From assembly GCA_028712695.1 (NCBI GenBank), contig JAQTQZ010000009.1:1-64000 (forward strand): a stretch of 64,000 bases of DNA. The letters are read 5' to 3'. Both the position numbers and the translations under genes were made by a program. Below the pieces are notes generated by a model that did no database searches, had not been told where the DNA came from, and was given only the letters and a program-made list of their open reading frames with translations. The first letter of the stretch is position 1; each line of letters begins with the position of its first letter. This DNA comes from Methylovulum sp. GTDB taxonomy: Bacteria; Pseudomonadota; Gammaproteobacteria; Methylococcales; Methylomonadaceae. Positions 48,707 through 57,324 of this stretch are shown here, in pieces.

Positions 48707-49921
48707 ATGGCCGTTGGACAATGCGATTTTCCAGAAATGCACGAGGTGGCGGGTATTAGCTTAGGCACTGCATGCGCAGGCATCAAGCAAACCGTCAAAG
48801 ACGATCTTCTGGTCATCGCAATGGCTGAGCACGCAAGCTGTGCCGCCGTTTTTACCCAAAACGCATTTTGCGCCGCGCCGGTGCATGTCGCCAAAGCCAA
48901 TCTGGCGCAAGCGCCACGCTGGTTGCTGGTCAATTCCGGCAATGCCAACGCGGGGACTGGCGGACAAGGCATGCAGGATGCGTTATTCACCTGCGCTAGC
49001 CTTGCCGACGTGGTCGGCGGTGCGCCCGTACAGGTGCTGCCGTTTTCCACTGGCGTCATCGGCCAGCCGTTACCCGTGGACAAGATTAAGGCCGCGTTGC
49101 CAGCGGCAGTGGATAACCTGAGCCAAGCGAACTGGGCTAATGCCGCCCGCGCGATCATGACGACAGACACCTTCCCTAAAGGCGCATCGGCAGTGATAAC
49201 GTTAGATGGACAAACCATCACCCTTACCGGCATCTCCAAAGGCGCGGGCATGATCCAACCTAACATGGCAACCATGCTGGGCTTTATCGCCACTGACGCC
49301 AAAATCGACCAAACCTTGTTGCAAAACTGCCTGGCACTTGCCGTTGAGCAATCGTTTAACCGCATCACTGTGGATGGTGACACATCAACCAACGACGCGT
49401 GCGTGTTGATGGCTAGCGGTGCCTCACTTGCACCGGAAATCTTGGCAGGCACCGCGCATTACCGGCTTTTTGCCGATGCGGTGATGCGCGTCTGCAAACG
49501 CTTGGCGGAACTGATTATCCGTGACGGCGAAGGCGCAACCAAACTGATACGGATTGTTGTCAGCGGCGCATTAGATGATGATGAAGCCGTGCTTGTCGCG
49601 AAAACCATCGCCCATTCCCCATTGGTGAAAACCGCATTTTTTGCCAGCGACCCTAACTGGGGACGTATACTCGCCGCCGTGGGCCGTGCAGGGGTGGAAA
49701 ACATGGTGCTGGAAGATGTGCAAATTTATCTGGCTGAAGTGTGCATTGTCAGGAACGGCGGACGTGCCGAGGACTACACCGAAGAAGCCGGACAACGGGT
49801 GATGGATCAAGAAGAAATCACCGTCACCGTTAAATTGGGACGGGGGAATGCGGTGCAGGAAGTCCTGACCTGCGATTTTTCTTACGATTATGTCAAGATC
49901 AACGCCGAGTATAGGACCTGA
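48707..49921 (+). CDS. argJ: Bifunctional glutamate N-acetyltransferase / amino-acid acetyltransferase
   Basis: 404 residues. It carries the acetyl-recycling step of arginine biosynthesis. The self-cleavage motif KGAGMIQPNMATMLG puts the new N-terminal Thr at residue 189. Substrate-binding segments include NSGNANAGTG and NRITVDGDTSTND. Full length for bacterial ArgJ. AAGGAG precedes the ATG at a normal distance. Confidence 0.95.
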   Translation: MAVGQCDFPEMHEVAGISLGTACAGIKQTVKDDLLVIAMAEHASCAAVFTQNAFCAAPVHVAKANLAQAPRWLLVNSGNANAGTGGQGMQDALFTCASLADVVGGAPVQVLPFSTGVIGQPLPVDKIKAALPAAVDNLSQANWANAARAIMTTDTFPKGASAVITLDGQTITLTGISKGAGMIQPNMATMLGFIATDAKIDQTLLQNCLALAVEQSFNRITVDGDTSTNDACVLMASGASLAPEILAGTAHYRLFADAVMRVCKRLAELIIRDGEGATKLIRIVVSGALDDDEAVLVAKTIAHSPLVKTAFFASDPNWGRILAAVGRAGVENMVLEDVQIYLAEVCIVRNGGRAEDYTEEAGQRVMDQEEITVTVKLGRGNAVQEVLTCDFSYDYVKINAEYRT

Positions 49922-50101
49922 GCATTTTACAATCCCTATAAGCGGCACGGATGCCACTAAAACTCCAAATAATCGCTCAAACCTTGATATGAACGGCTTA
50001 AAGTAGTTGAATAAAAACCAACAAATTTTGGACTCCGGTACACGTCTATGCTTTCTGACCAAAAATAACAATAACTGTCTAATTTCAAAGGAGATAATGA
50101 A

Positions 50102-51694
50102 ATGTATGCAGAACAATTTGCCAAACCCGTTCATGGCAATCTGGGCGGATTTTTTTCGCGTGCCAATGACTATGGCCATAAATTCAATATCCGTTGGGGA
50201 AAAATAGAATTCGATGTGTTTTTTGGCGTCCAGGCCAACATTAAAGTGATCCTGAAAGTCTATCGGGACAACAACATCTGCGAGAAATATATTGTCGACA
50301 CCGATGCCGGCAATGTCCAGTGGAACTACCACAAACGCTACACCCGCGACTTTTATCTCCTGCCCTATTCCAGCCATTTTGGTGATGCCCGCTGCGTCAA
50401 ATTTTCCTTCATTGTCCATTTGGGCGAACAGTCGATACCGTCCGAGCATGACTATATTTTCATGGAAGAACAACAGCTACGGGATGACGCCCCGCACCAC
50501 CGCGCCATCAGCCAACAATGGGCGACTTACAACAGTTACCGCACTTATCAGCTTAATGCCGGTGAATTGCAAAGCGATGTGGACTGGTGCAACCAGCATT
50601 TCGACTCCTTGCAACTGACGCCCAAATTCACCAAAGGCCAGCTCTATCATCCGTTCCACCCCAAACGTTACCTTCACGACCAGATCAATAAAGTCATCCG
50701 CAGCAAATGGGAGCATCCTGATAGGCTTTGCACCATTAAAGTCAGTGTTGACTGTATCGATGATGGCGATTTCATCAACCACCTGATCCATGCCAGCCAC
50801 CATAATGTGCTGGTGCAGTGCATTGTCGATTGGCGCAAAATGACACTCACCAACAGCCCGCATTACGCCCGCCTGAAACGCGCCCGGGTTGAATTGATAG
50901 GCGTTTTTTGCACCCCCAAACATCATTTGATTGAAGTCGAGCCGGACATGCACACCAAATTCGTTATTTTTAACGATGAAGACTGCATACTCGGCTCCTT
51001 CAACATCACCTTCGACCGCTGGTGGGCCAATTGGGAATCGGGCATGACCTTCCATTCCAAAGGCGTCTGCCGTCTATTGGACAATATTTTCCAAAGCCAG
51101 CGCGGCGGGGTGATCCAAAAATACGGCATCGACCCACTCAGCCATTTTAACCTGCTGTACACATTCGGCAGGCACACCATGGCGAACGGGCGGGTTTACC
51201 GACCGCACCATGCCATCTTGGGGGAAATCCACCGCGCCAGGCACTCCATCAAACTATGCCTGTTTTTACTGGGAGATTTGCTGGGCGATTATAATGACAG
51301 CGTGGTCAATGCGCTCATTCAGGCACAACACCGTGGCGTGGCGGTGCATATCCTGTTTAACGGCCATCTGGCCAGAGAGGGGAAGATTGGTGTCGAACGC
51401 CCCATGGCTGAGGAAATCAAGCGGCCGTTATTGCCCGCCGTGCAACGCTTAAAGTCTGCAGGTATTGCGGTAGGATTGGTGTATGGTCAGGATGACCATC
51501 CGATACCGTATTCGCCCATCCACTCAAAATACTGTGTTATCGATGACACCATTGTCATCGAAGGCAGTTTTAACTGGTACAACACCTCGGTGTTCTCCCA
51601 CGACTTGTTAGTCATCGCCGCCAATCGTGGCGTTGCCCAGCCTTATTTATATGAATTTGAGCAAATACAGCGGTCTTTTAGAATTTATTATTGA
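50102..51694 (+). CDS. Phospholipase D-like domain protein
   Basis: 530 residues. A 160-residue N-terminal beta-rich domain (WGKIEFDVFFGVQANIKVIL) of unknown kind precedes two PLD domains. HKD motif 1 at H284 is HTKFVIFN with Asn where the catalytic motif normally has Asp; motif 2 at H474 (HSKYCVID) is canonical, each followed by GSFN. The enzyme may cleave phosphodiesters in lipids or nucleic acid; the altered first motif could weaken activity. AAGGAG precedes the ATG. The last 17 codons are repeated 165 bases downstream. Confidence 0.8.
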   Translation: MYAEQFAKPVHGNLGGFFSRANDYGHKFNIRWGKIEFDVFFGVQANIKVILKVYRDNNICEKYIVDTDAGNVQWNYHKRYTRDFYLLPYSSHFGDARCVKFSFIVHLGEQSIPSEHDYIFMEEQQLRDDAPHHRAISQQWATYNSYRTYQLNAGELQSDVDWCNQHFDSLQLTPKFTKGQLYHPFHPKRYLHDQINKVIRSKWEHPDRLCTIKVSVDCIDDGDFINHLIHASHHNVLVQCIVDWRKMTLTNSPHYARLKRARVELIGVFCTPKHHLIEVEPDMHTKFVIFNDEDCILGSFNITFDRWWANWESGMTFHSKGVCRLLDNIFQSQRGGVIQKYGIDPLSHFNLLYTFGRHTMANGRVYRPHHAILGEIHRARHSIKLCLFLLGDLLGDYNDSVVNALIQAQHRGVAVHILFNGHLAREGKIGVERPMAEEIKRPLLPAVQRLKSAGIAVGLVYGQDDHPIPYSPIHSKYCVIDDTIVIEGSFNWYNTSVFSHDLLVIAANRGVAQPYLYEFEQIQRSFRIYY

Positions 51695-51725
51695 GTTTGC
51701 TGAGGTATTGCAATACCGTAGCTCC

Positions 51726-51803
51726 GTAGGTTGGGGTGAGTGTGCGAACCCCAACAATTTGAAACTGCGATGTGTTGGGGTTCCTCGCGTCACCCCAACC
51801 TAC
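51726..51803. repeat. REP-like imperfect hairpin
   Basis: GTAGGTTGGGGTGA at 51726 and its complement ending at 51803 flank further complementary stretches (AACCCCAACA / TGTTGGGGTT). This gives a long hairpin of the kind scattered in intergenic regions of many gammaproteobacteria. It lies 31 bases after the PLD gene stop and directly before a duplicated piece of that gene's end. Confidence 0.8.
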
Positions 51804-51808
51804 AGCAC

Positions 51809-51859
51809 TATTTGTATGAGTTTGAGCAAATTCAGCGGTCTTTTAGGGTTTATTATTGA
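51809..51859 (+). pseudogene. Duplicated 3' end of the PLD gene
   Basis: 51 bases identical at 46 positions to 51644-51694, encoding YLYEFEQIQRSFRVYY and TGA in frame. It has no start, so it is a relic of duplication. All five differences are in codons for the same or similar residues, showing that the copy was once under selection or came from a related allele. Confidence 0.85.
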
Positions 51860-52011
51860 GACAAAAGCGGTGGGCAAAAAACGTTGCCCACCTTGGCTGC
51901 CACAGCAATAGGACGCGCCGCAATCCAATGAATTTAAAAAGTTTCTAGTCCGACTAAGCGGGCAGTTTAAACAGGTGAAACCTATCTGCTAGGCATTACC
52001 CCAACGCTGGT

Positions 52012-52398
52012 TTACTTTTTACTGAAGAAGTAATAGTTGCCGTATTTGCCCTTCAGGGTCATCGATTTTTCGTCTTTTTCCACAACGGTATACAACTCAG
52101 TCCGGCTGCTGCCTATTATGGCAACTTTTAATTTACCGTCTTCTATTTCGTAATCCACAGGGGCTTGATCGAAATAAGCCCCTTCGCGAGGAATATGCAA
52201 GATCGTCACTTTGCCATCTTTAAAAACCCAAGTATCTTCCCGGTCGATGGATTGCTTGTCATTTAACGAATTTTTGCTGTATTGCAACTTCCAAGTGCCG
52301 TTCACTTCTCCTTTAGACTGCAGTGAAACATCCGCATAAACAACGCTTCCAAATACCGACAAACCTAATAACACGAGTGCTGGAGTTATTTTTTTCAT
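52012..52398 (-). CDS. Small secreted protein, paralogue of the one at 25800-26189
   Basis: 128 residues. A signal peptide ending in VYA precedes DVSLQSKGEVNGTWKLQYS. Shared features with the paralogue are the G-x-W-x-L segment, Y-x-x-EDGKLK and VVEKDEKSMTLKGKYG with a C-terminal Tyr-Phe-Phe. AGGAGATCC precedes ATG 52398. It lies on the same strand as mxaL and 173 bases downstream, where mxaD sits in other methylotrophs, but it has no visible MxaD/SRPBCC similarity. Function unknown; lipocalin-like fold is only a guess. Confidence 0.75.
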   Translation of the reverse strand: MKKITPALVLLGLSVFGSVVYADVSLQSKGEVNGTWKLQYSKNSLNDKQSIDREDTWVFKDGKVTILHIPREGAYFDQAPVDYEIEDGKLKVAIIGSSRTELYTVVEKDEKSMTLKGKYGNYYFFSKK

Positions 52399-52571
52399 TA
52401 TGGATCTCCTAATTTTATTAAATAATAAAATACCAAGTCTACTGACAATCCAAGCAGAACTAAAGCATTATTAATCGGCCCAAAGTGGCTTGATTAGAAG
52501 CTGTTTGAAAATTATGGATGCAAGCCAGAGGGCTCAGTGAGTTTTGGGAATTGCCTTTATCCCGTGCCTTC

Positions 52572-53546
52572 TCATAGTGATCCGGCTTTTCGGACAGTGT
52601 TCCATCGACCACGTACAACCCGCACATAAACCAATACAGCTAAGCCTAAAGCCAGCATTGCCGCTTGCCAGCGCACATCGACAGCAATCGTTTTTTGCCC
52701 GGCAAACGCTGGGATTTGCAAAGCCTTAGCCAAATCATCCACATTGGTCAGACGTTGGTAATGCAACCCTGCTTCTGTGCTTAGGGCTTGCAAATAACTT
52801 TCCTGCAAAGCTGACAAATGCTCACTGCCCACCGCCGCTTCACTACCGAACGGCGCATTGCGGGCGTTATAGCCTTGGATTTTTTCCGGGTTCAAATCCG
52901 CTTCGCCAAAAGTCGAGCGGTGCGGCACATCGTCGGGGCGATAAAATCCGTCCGGCTCGCCTTTATGGTTGAATTTCGGGATAGGCACGGCTTGCAAGCC
53001 GCCTGCGCCGATAATCATACCTTTTGCTTTGCCTTTGACGGCGGCAAAATCACTACGATAACGCGGGTTGACGGGCGGGGCTTCTTGGCCGTCGGTGATG
53101 AACACAACGTGGGTGTCGAGTTTTTCCAGCATCTGCAAGGTATTCAACAAACCACTGGCGATACGGCTATCCGCCGCCCACGCCATGCGCCAATCGACGT
53201 TTGCCAAGGCTGTGTCGATGTCATTAAAACCTTGGCAGACTTCTATCGGCTCAAATAATAAAGTCGAACGCCGTTCCGTGAACAACCCTAAGCCAACTTT
53301 CGATTGGCAAGGCAATTTCGCCAACAGGCCACGTAAGCTATGTTTGACGTATTCCAAACGGCTGATGGCTTGCCCGTCGAGTTGATAATCGGTGGCGTTC
53401 ATGCTGCGGGTTATGTCGATGATGAAGGTGTAGTTATAGATGGGGCGCGGCTGGTTTTGGGTTGGACGGACAAAAACCATTAGCATGGCAATCAAGGCTA
53501 GGCTTAATAGCCAGAAGCGGTAGTTTTTTAAGTAGTTTGAGAACAT
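52572..53546 (-). CDS. mxaL: MxaL, vWA protein for methanol dehydrogenase maturation
   Basis: 324 residues. An N-terminal helix (FWLLSLALIAMLMVFV) anchors it, and a vWA-like domain begins TFIIDITRSMN near residue 40, in which the metal-site motif is Asp-x-Thr-x-Ser. VVFITDGQEAPP follows near 145, and a C-terminal helix (AAMLALGLAVLVYV) completes it. In mxa clusters MxaL, with MxaA and MxaK, is required for calcium insertion into methanol dehydrogenase. Last mxa gene here; a palindromic repeat separates it from mxaK. Confidence 0.9.
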   Translation of the reverse strand: MFSNYLKNYRFWLLSLALIAMLMVFVRPTQNQPRPIYNYTFIIDITRSMNATDYQLDGQAISRLEYVKHSLRGLLAKLPCQSKVGLGLFTERRSTLLFEPIEVCQGFNDIDTALANVDWRMAWAADSRIASGLLNTLQMLEKLDTHVVFITDGQEAPPVNPRYRSDFAAVKGKAKGMIIGAGGLQAVPIPKFNHKGEPDGFYRPDDVPHRSTFGEADLNPEKIQGYNARNAPFGSEAAVGSEHLSALQESYLQALSTEAGLHYQRLTNVDDLAKALQIPAFAGQKTIAVDVRWQAAMLALGLAVLVYVRVVRGRWNTVRKAGSL

Positions 53547-53553
53547 AGGATAC

Positions 53554-53671
53554 GCTCGTTCCCAAGCTCCAGCTTGGGAATGCAGTGTGGGAAGCTCTGG
53601 CTTCCTGTCATGAAATTCTCGAAGCTGGAGCTTCGGCTACTGCGTTCCCAAGCTGGAGCTTGGGAACGAGC
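53554..53671. repeat. mxa palindrome element, copy 1 (mxaK-mxaL gap)
   Basis: Outer arms of 27 bases are perfect reverse complements, starting GCTCGTTCCCAAGCTCC and ending GGAGCTTGGGAACGAGC. Each arm is itself nearly palindromic (CCCAAGCT..AGCTTGGG). Two inner GAAGCT..GC-TTC palindromes lie between them. Fills the gap between mxaK and mxaL. Confidence 0.9.
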
Positions 53672-53685
53672 TGACATCTAGTTTT

Positions 53686-54237
53686 TTAAGGCAAACCCCT
53701 AGGAAACCCCGGCACAGTTGTCCACAACTGCGATTTCTGATTAACCGGACTTTCCTCTTCACTGCTGATCTTGTCCATTTCCGGCAACAAGCGCATGGCG
53801 ACTTCCAGGTTATATTTGGCATCCCAAAACTGGCTGTCCAAGGCCAAGGCTTGGCGGTAAGCTTGTTTTGCCAAGGCCACCAAAGGCATGGCTTCGTTAA
53901 CCGCCATCGCTTCGGTTTTGACCACCGCCAGGTGCAGATAAATATTGCCCAAGTTGTAACGGATTTTCGCCTGCAAGGCCGGATCGGGCGCATCTAAAAT
54001 CAGGTTTAAGGTCGCCAGGGCTTCGTCATAACGCTGTTGTTTCTTGAGCGCCATCGCCCGCGCCAAACGCACTTCCGGCGCGGCGTTGACGATTTTATCC
54101 AGCGGCACGTCCTTACCTGTCGCCAACGCGGTAATCGAGCGGTTGCTTAGTCTAATGCCGTAGAGCGTCCATCCTTGCATCAGCATCGCCGCCGAACCGA
54201 GCAGCAACAAGCCCCATAACGCGATAGCTTTCATCAT
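53686..54237 (-). CDS. mxaK: MxaK, TPR-like maturation protein
   Basis: 183 residues from ATG 54237, which overlaps the mxaC stop; a longer in-frame start upstream overlaps mxaC more. One N-terminal helix (ALWGLLLLGSAAMLMQG), then TPR-like helices (VRLARAMALKKQQRYDEALATLNLIL and RYNLGNIYLHLA). MxaK is an auxiliary protein for assembly and calcium incorporation of methanol dehydrogenase. GAGGT precedes the ATG. Confidence 0.9.
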   Translation of the reverse strand: MMKAIALWGLLLLGSAAMLMQGWTLYGIRLSNRSITALATGKDVPLDKIVNAAPEVRLARAMALKKQQRYDEALATLNLILDAPDPALQAKIRYNLGNIYLHLAVVKTEAMAVNEAMPLVALAKQAYRQALALDSQFWDAKYNLEVAMRLLPEMDKISSEEESPVNQKSQLWTTVPGFPRGLP

Positions 54238-55217
54238 CTTTTTACCTCGAAAAATTTCACCGCCAGCAACACCGCCAGCAAGCCTGTCGCCCAGACATAA
54301 CACGCGCCCGACAAATCGCGTTTGGGGATACGTTCGCGGTAATGCAGCGGCGCGTGTTCCAAGCGGTTGATGTCAGCGATGGCTTGCTGCATGGCATCGG
54401 GGCTTTCGGCTTGGTAGGCTTGATAAGGAATATTCAGGCTGGAGAAAAACAAATGCAGGTAACGCTCCGGCATTGCCCCTGCGTTGTCGTCACGCGGGTC
54501 TTGCGGTTTCTCAAAAATGCCTGGGCTGCCCGCGGTGCGTAAAAACAGCCAGTACAAACGGATGTTTCGCCGTTTGAAAGCGACACGTAATTGCAATTCA
54601 CTATCCGGGTCTATCGCCGCCGCGCCATCGGACACTAACAAGACAATCCGCGAGCCGCTCAAAGGTTGGTCTTTGAACAAATCCAAGGCCATGCTCAAAC
54701 CTTTGCTGACATGGGTGTACGCCAAGGCGGGCGTGGCGGTGGCGTTGATCGCCGCGTGTATCGCCGCTTTGTTGTCGGTCAGCGGCAACACAAACAGCGG
54801 CGCGGTGCTGTATTCGGCAATGCCCAGCAAATCGTGCGGGCGTTGTTCGACAAAACTGCTTAACAACCGCCGCGCCGCCGTAGCTTTGGATTCGTTCGCG
54901 CCGTCCGGGGTTTTACCGGCAAAGGTGTTGTCCATACTGTTGCTACGGTCTAACAGCAAAACGATGTTCGCGCCATAAGCAATGCGTTCGCGGCTTTGTT
55001 CAGTTTCATGCAGGCCCGCCAAGCCCAACACCAAAGCGGCCATCGTAGCCATCGCACAGACCCGCAAGATCACGGAAATGGCTTGCGACAGCGGGTCGAT
55101 GGGCAAAATTTGTAACCACGGATAGGTGCTAGGCTGGATGCCGCTATTAAAGAGCGGCAACACCGTCAACAACAGGCCCGCCAGCCACCACGGCGTATCG
55201 ACTGCCAGATTCATCAT
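54234..55217 (-). CDS. mxaC: MxaC, vWA-domain membrane protein
   Basis: 327 residues from ATG 55217, overlapping the mxaA stop (TGATGATG). Two N-terminal helices, then a vWA domain with LLLDRSNSMDN (DxSxS metal site) near residue 87 and VLLVSDGAAAI, then a C-terminal helix (YVWATGLLAVLLAVKFF). MxaC is one of the membrane proteins needed for active methanol dehydrogenase; its exact action is unclear. Confidence 0.9.
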   Translation of the reverse strand: MMNLAVDTPWWLAGLLLTVLPLFNSGIQPSTYPWLQILPIDPLSQAISVILRVCAMATMAALVLGLAGLHETEQSRERIAYGANIVLLLDRSNSMDNTFAGKTPDGANESKATAARRLLSSFVEQRPHDLLGIAEYSTAPLFVLPLTDNKAAIHAAINATATPALAYTHVSKGLSMALDLFKDQPLSGSRIVLLVSDGAAAIDPDSELQLRVAFKRRNIRLYWLFLRTAGSPGIFEKPQDPRDDNAGAMPERYLHLFFSSLNIPYQAYQAESPDAMQQAIADINRLEHAPLHYRERIPKRDLSGACYVWATGLLAVLLAVKFFEVKR

Positions 55218-56104
55218 CAACCCCGTTCCAACACCAGACACGCCGCGCACAGTTGGCGCAAAGTTGTAAGCGTTCCATTGGGATTTGGCGGCTTATCGCT
55301 GAAAAAACACTGGTTCGAGGTTTGGAAAAACCACCGCAGTTGCGCGTCAACGGCTTGATAAGCCGGATGACGTTGGTAGAAATCCGCCAATTGATGATTA
55401 AACAAAGGCGCAGCATTGACGGCGTTCAAGGCTTGGTGGAATTCGGTCAAGGCTTCCACTATTTGCGTATCCGACAAACTGGCGAGTTTTTTTGCCGCCC
55501 GTTTAAACACCCGGCGCTTTGGCAAGCCCGGCAAATAGCCATAGACATAAGCCAAACCGCCCGCACTGCTGAGCGTTACGGCAAACGCCACCCACAAGCA
55601 AGTCACCACGCCCGTGTCATCCAACAACGGCGGCGCGGCATCGGGGCGCATGTACTGGCCTGATTCATCTTTCCTGATCGACAACTCGCGCAACGGCGAT
55701 AAGGTGAAATGCCAAGCGGGCACGGTTTGGCTGGCGTTATTGCCGCCTTGCGCCAAAGGCAAATCAAAGCTGGGGATGGTGAGCATCTTCACTTCCAGCG
55801 GCGCGTAAAAGGCTTGGTAAACCAAATCAATTTCATAACGGAAACCGCCGCTGATTTTGGCTTCGTTGACCGTCACCTTGTTTAAATTCAACCAGCGGTT
55901 GACCGCGCCGCGCTTGGGCAAGCCGCCACGTTGCAGTTGCACGCCATTGCGGGTTTCGATAATGATTTTGTGGCGGATTTTATCGCCGTTGAGATAGCCG
56001 AACGGGCGCGGCGTTAAAAATTCAAAATCACTGATGGGCGAGTTAGATGTATAGCTGCACGCCAACAAAAATAGCGATAAGCTGACAATAAGCCACTTGC
56101 TCAT
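55217..56104 (-). CDS. mxaA: MxaA maturation protein with apparent lipobox
   Basis: 295 residues. The N-terminus (MSKWLIVSLSLFLLACSYTS) has a signal peptide with LLAC, a plausible lipobox, so the mature protein may be lipid-anchored in the periplasm. A middle helix (CLWVAFAVTLSSAGGLAYVYGYL) follows near residue 170. MxaA is required for calcium insertion into methanol dehydrogenase. Its ATG overlaps the mxaS stop by four bases and its stop overlaps the mxaC start. Confidence 0.88.
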   Translation of the reverse strand: MSKWLIVSLSLFLLACSYTSNSPISDFEFLTPRPFGYLNGDKIRHKIIIETRNGVQLQRGGLPKRGAVNRWLNLNKVTVNEAKISGGFRYEIDLVYQAFYAPLEVKMLTIPSFDLPLAQGGNNASQTVPAWHFTLSPLRELSIRKDESGQYMRPDAAPPLLDDTGVVTCLWVAFAVTLSSAGGLAYVYGYLPGLPKRRVFKRAAKKLASLSDTQIVEALTEFHQALNAVNAAPLFNHQLADFYQRHPAYQAVDAQLRWFFQTSNQCFFSDKPPNPNGTLTTLRQLCAACLVLERG

Positions 56105-56937
56105 GCCGCCCTCTGTAAAAAGTAAGCTTGAAGCTGCGCGGCCTGGAAGCGATCTTGCAAAAACACCGGTTCACAGCCATAGCGGCGGAAAAAACTTTGC
56201 AACTGCCGCCGCCGTTGCTGGAAGCGTTGCACAATCGTGCGCCGCAAAGCCGGACGCATGAACAGCGTGCGCGTGGCGCGGCTTTCGCTGTCCTGGAAAC
56301 TGACCAAGCCCCATTCCGGCAGGTTTTCATAATTGCCCGACTGCCAGATGACTAAGGGAATGACATCGTGCTGGCGCAACTGCGGCAAAATAGGCGACAG
56401 GCTAGCCAAATCAAAATGAAAATCTGACAGCAAAAACACCAAGGACGGGCGATTGGGTAAATGCGGCAAAGCCGCTTGCCAATGCGGGTTCTGCGGGGTG
56501 AAACGGGCGGCTTGCAGTTGCTGGCTAAAGGCGCGGAGTGCGCCGCGTTGTTGGCAATGTGTTAGCTGATAACGGGGCGTGATTTCACTGCCACAGCCGA
56601 TAAAACTGAAACGGTCGCCATAACTAAAAGCCGATCCGGCGATGGATTCCAAACAAGCCAATAACACCGCTTTGTTTTGGCTCATGGACGTGGACAAATC
56701 CGCCAATAACAACACGTCAATCAGGCTATGTTGCTGGTAAACCCGCACCCGGTATTGCCCGAACACATCCAACACACTGGCCCGCAAATCAATGCGCCGG
56801 GGATCGGGATGGGCAATCAACGGTTCGTGTTGTTTGAACAAATGGCCGCTGCTGACCATGCGCCCGACATGTGCGCCCGGATAAACGCGGCTGCTGGGCA
56901 TGGTTAAGCGGTATTGGAAGATTTGGGTTGGGATCAT
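56101..56937 (-). CDS. mxaS: MxaS, DUF58/vWA-like protein
   Basis: 278 residues. DUF58-like with the vWA metal-site motif LLLADLSTSMSQNK near residue 80 and FLLSDFHFDL near 185. It is thought to act with the MoxR-type ATPase MxaR in assembly of the enzyme. Overlaps mxaA by four bases. The gene before it on this strand is an uncharacterised membrane protein, separated by two palindromic elements. Confidence 0.88.
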   Translation of the reverse strand: MIPTQIFQYRLTMPSSRVYPGAHVGRMVSSGHLFKQHEPLIAHPDPRRIDLRASVLDVFGQYRVRVYQQHSLIDVLLLADLSTSMSQNKAVLLACLESIAGSAFSYGDRFSFIGCGSEITPRYQLTHCQQRGALRAFSQQLQAARFTPQNPHWQAALPHLPNRPSLVFLLSDFHFDLASLSPILPQLRQHDVIPLVIWQSGNYENLPEWGLVSFQDSESRATRTLFMRPALRRTIVQRFQQRRRQLQSFFRRYGCEPVFLQDRFQAAQLQAYFLQRAA

Positions 56938-56944
56938 GGCTTAT

Positions 56945-57064
56945 GCTCGTTCCCAAGCTCCAGCTTGGGAATGCGGTTGCCGAAGCTCTAGCTTCGTATC
57001 TTCATAATGCCTGGAAGCTAGAGCTTCCGGGACTGTGTTCCCAAGCTGGAGCTTGGGAACAAGC
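56945..57064. repeat. mxa palindrome element, copy 2 (gap upstream of mxaS)
   Basis: GCTCGTTCCCAAGCTCC at 56945 pairs with the right arm ending GGGAACAAGC at 57064 with one mismatch. Inner palindromes are CGAAGCTCTAGCTTCG and GGAAGCTAGAGCTTCC. Confidence 0.9.
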
Positions 57065-57080
57065 TGAATTTCATATCGCT

Positions 57081-57157
57081 GTAGGATGGGCTGACGCTAG
57101 GAAGCCCATCATTGGGTCGCCTAGTTTGATGGGCTTCCTAGCGTCAGCCCATCCTAC
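57081..57157. repeat. Perfect 30-bp inverted repeat (hairpin)
   Basis: GTAGGATGGGCTGACGCTAG... at 57081-57110 is the exact reverse complement of 57128-57157, around a 17-base loop. It is unrelated to the mxa palindrome family but of the REP-like kind seen in many gammaproteobacterial intergenic regions. With copy 2 and a short tail it fills the 387-base gap before mxaS. Confidence 0.9.
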
Positions 57158-57324
57158 CTTTAGGTGTTGTAACATTAAATACAACACCATGATTTTAAAA
57201 AACTATCTCAACTTAAGGCAGTAAGGCTCCGGCTTGGTAACACGCTAACAAGCGTAATTCTTATTTATTTTTTCGTGCTTTTCACTTCGTGCTCAATGAG
57301 TCGTGTCTTTCGTGGACTATCTGC

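Noticed and set aside
52012-52398. mxaD
   Set aside because: The position downstream of mxaL fits, but the sequence lacks MxaD/SRPBCC features and instead matches the paralogue at 25800-26189.
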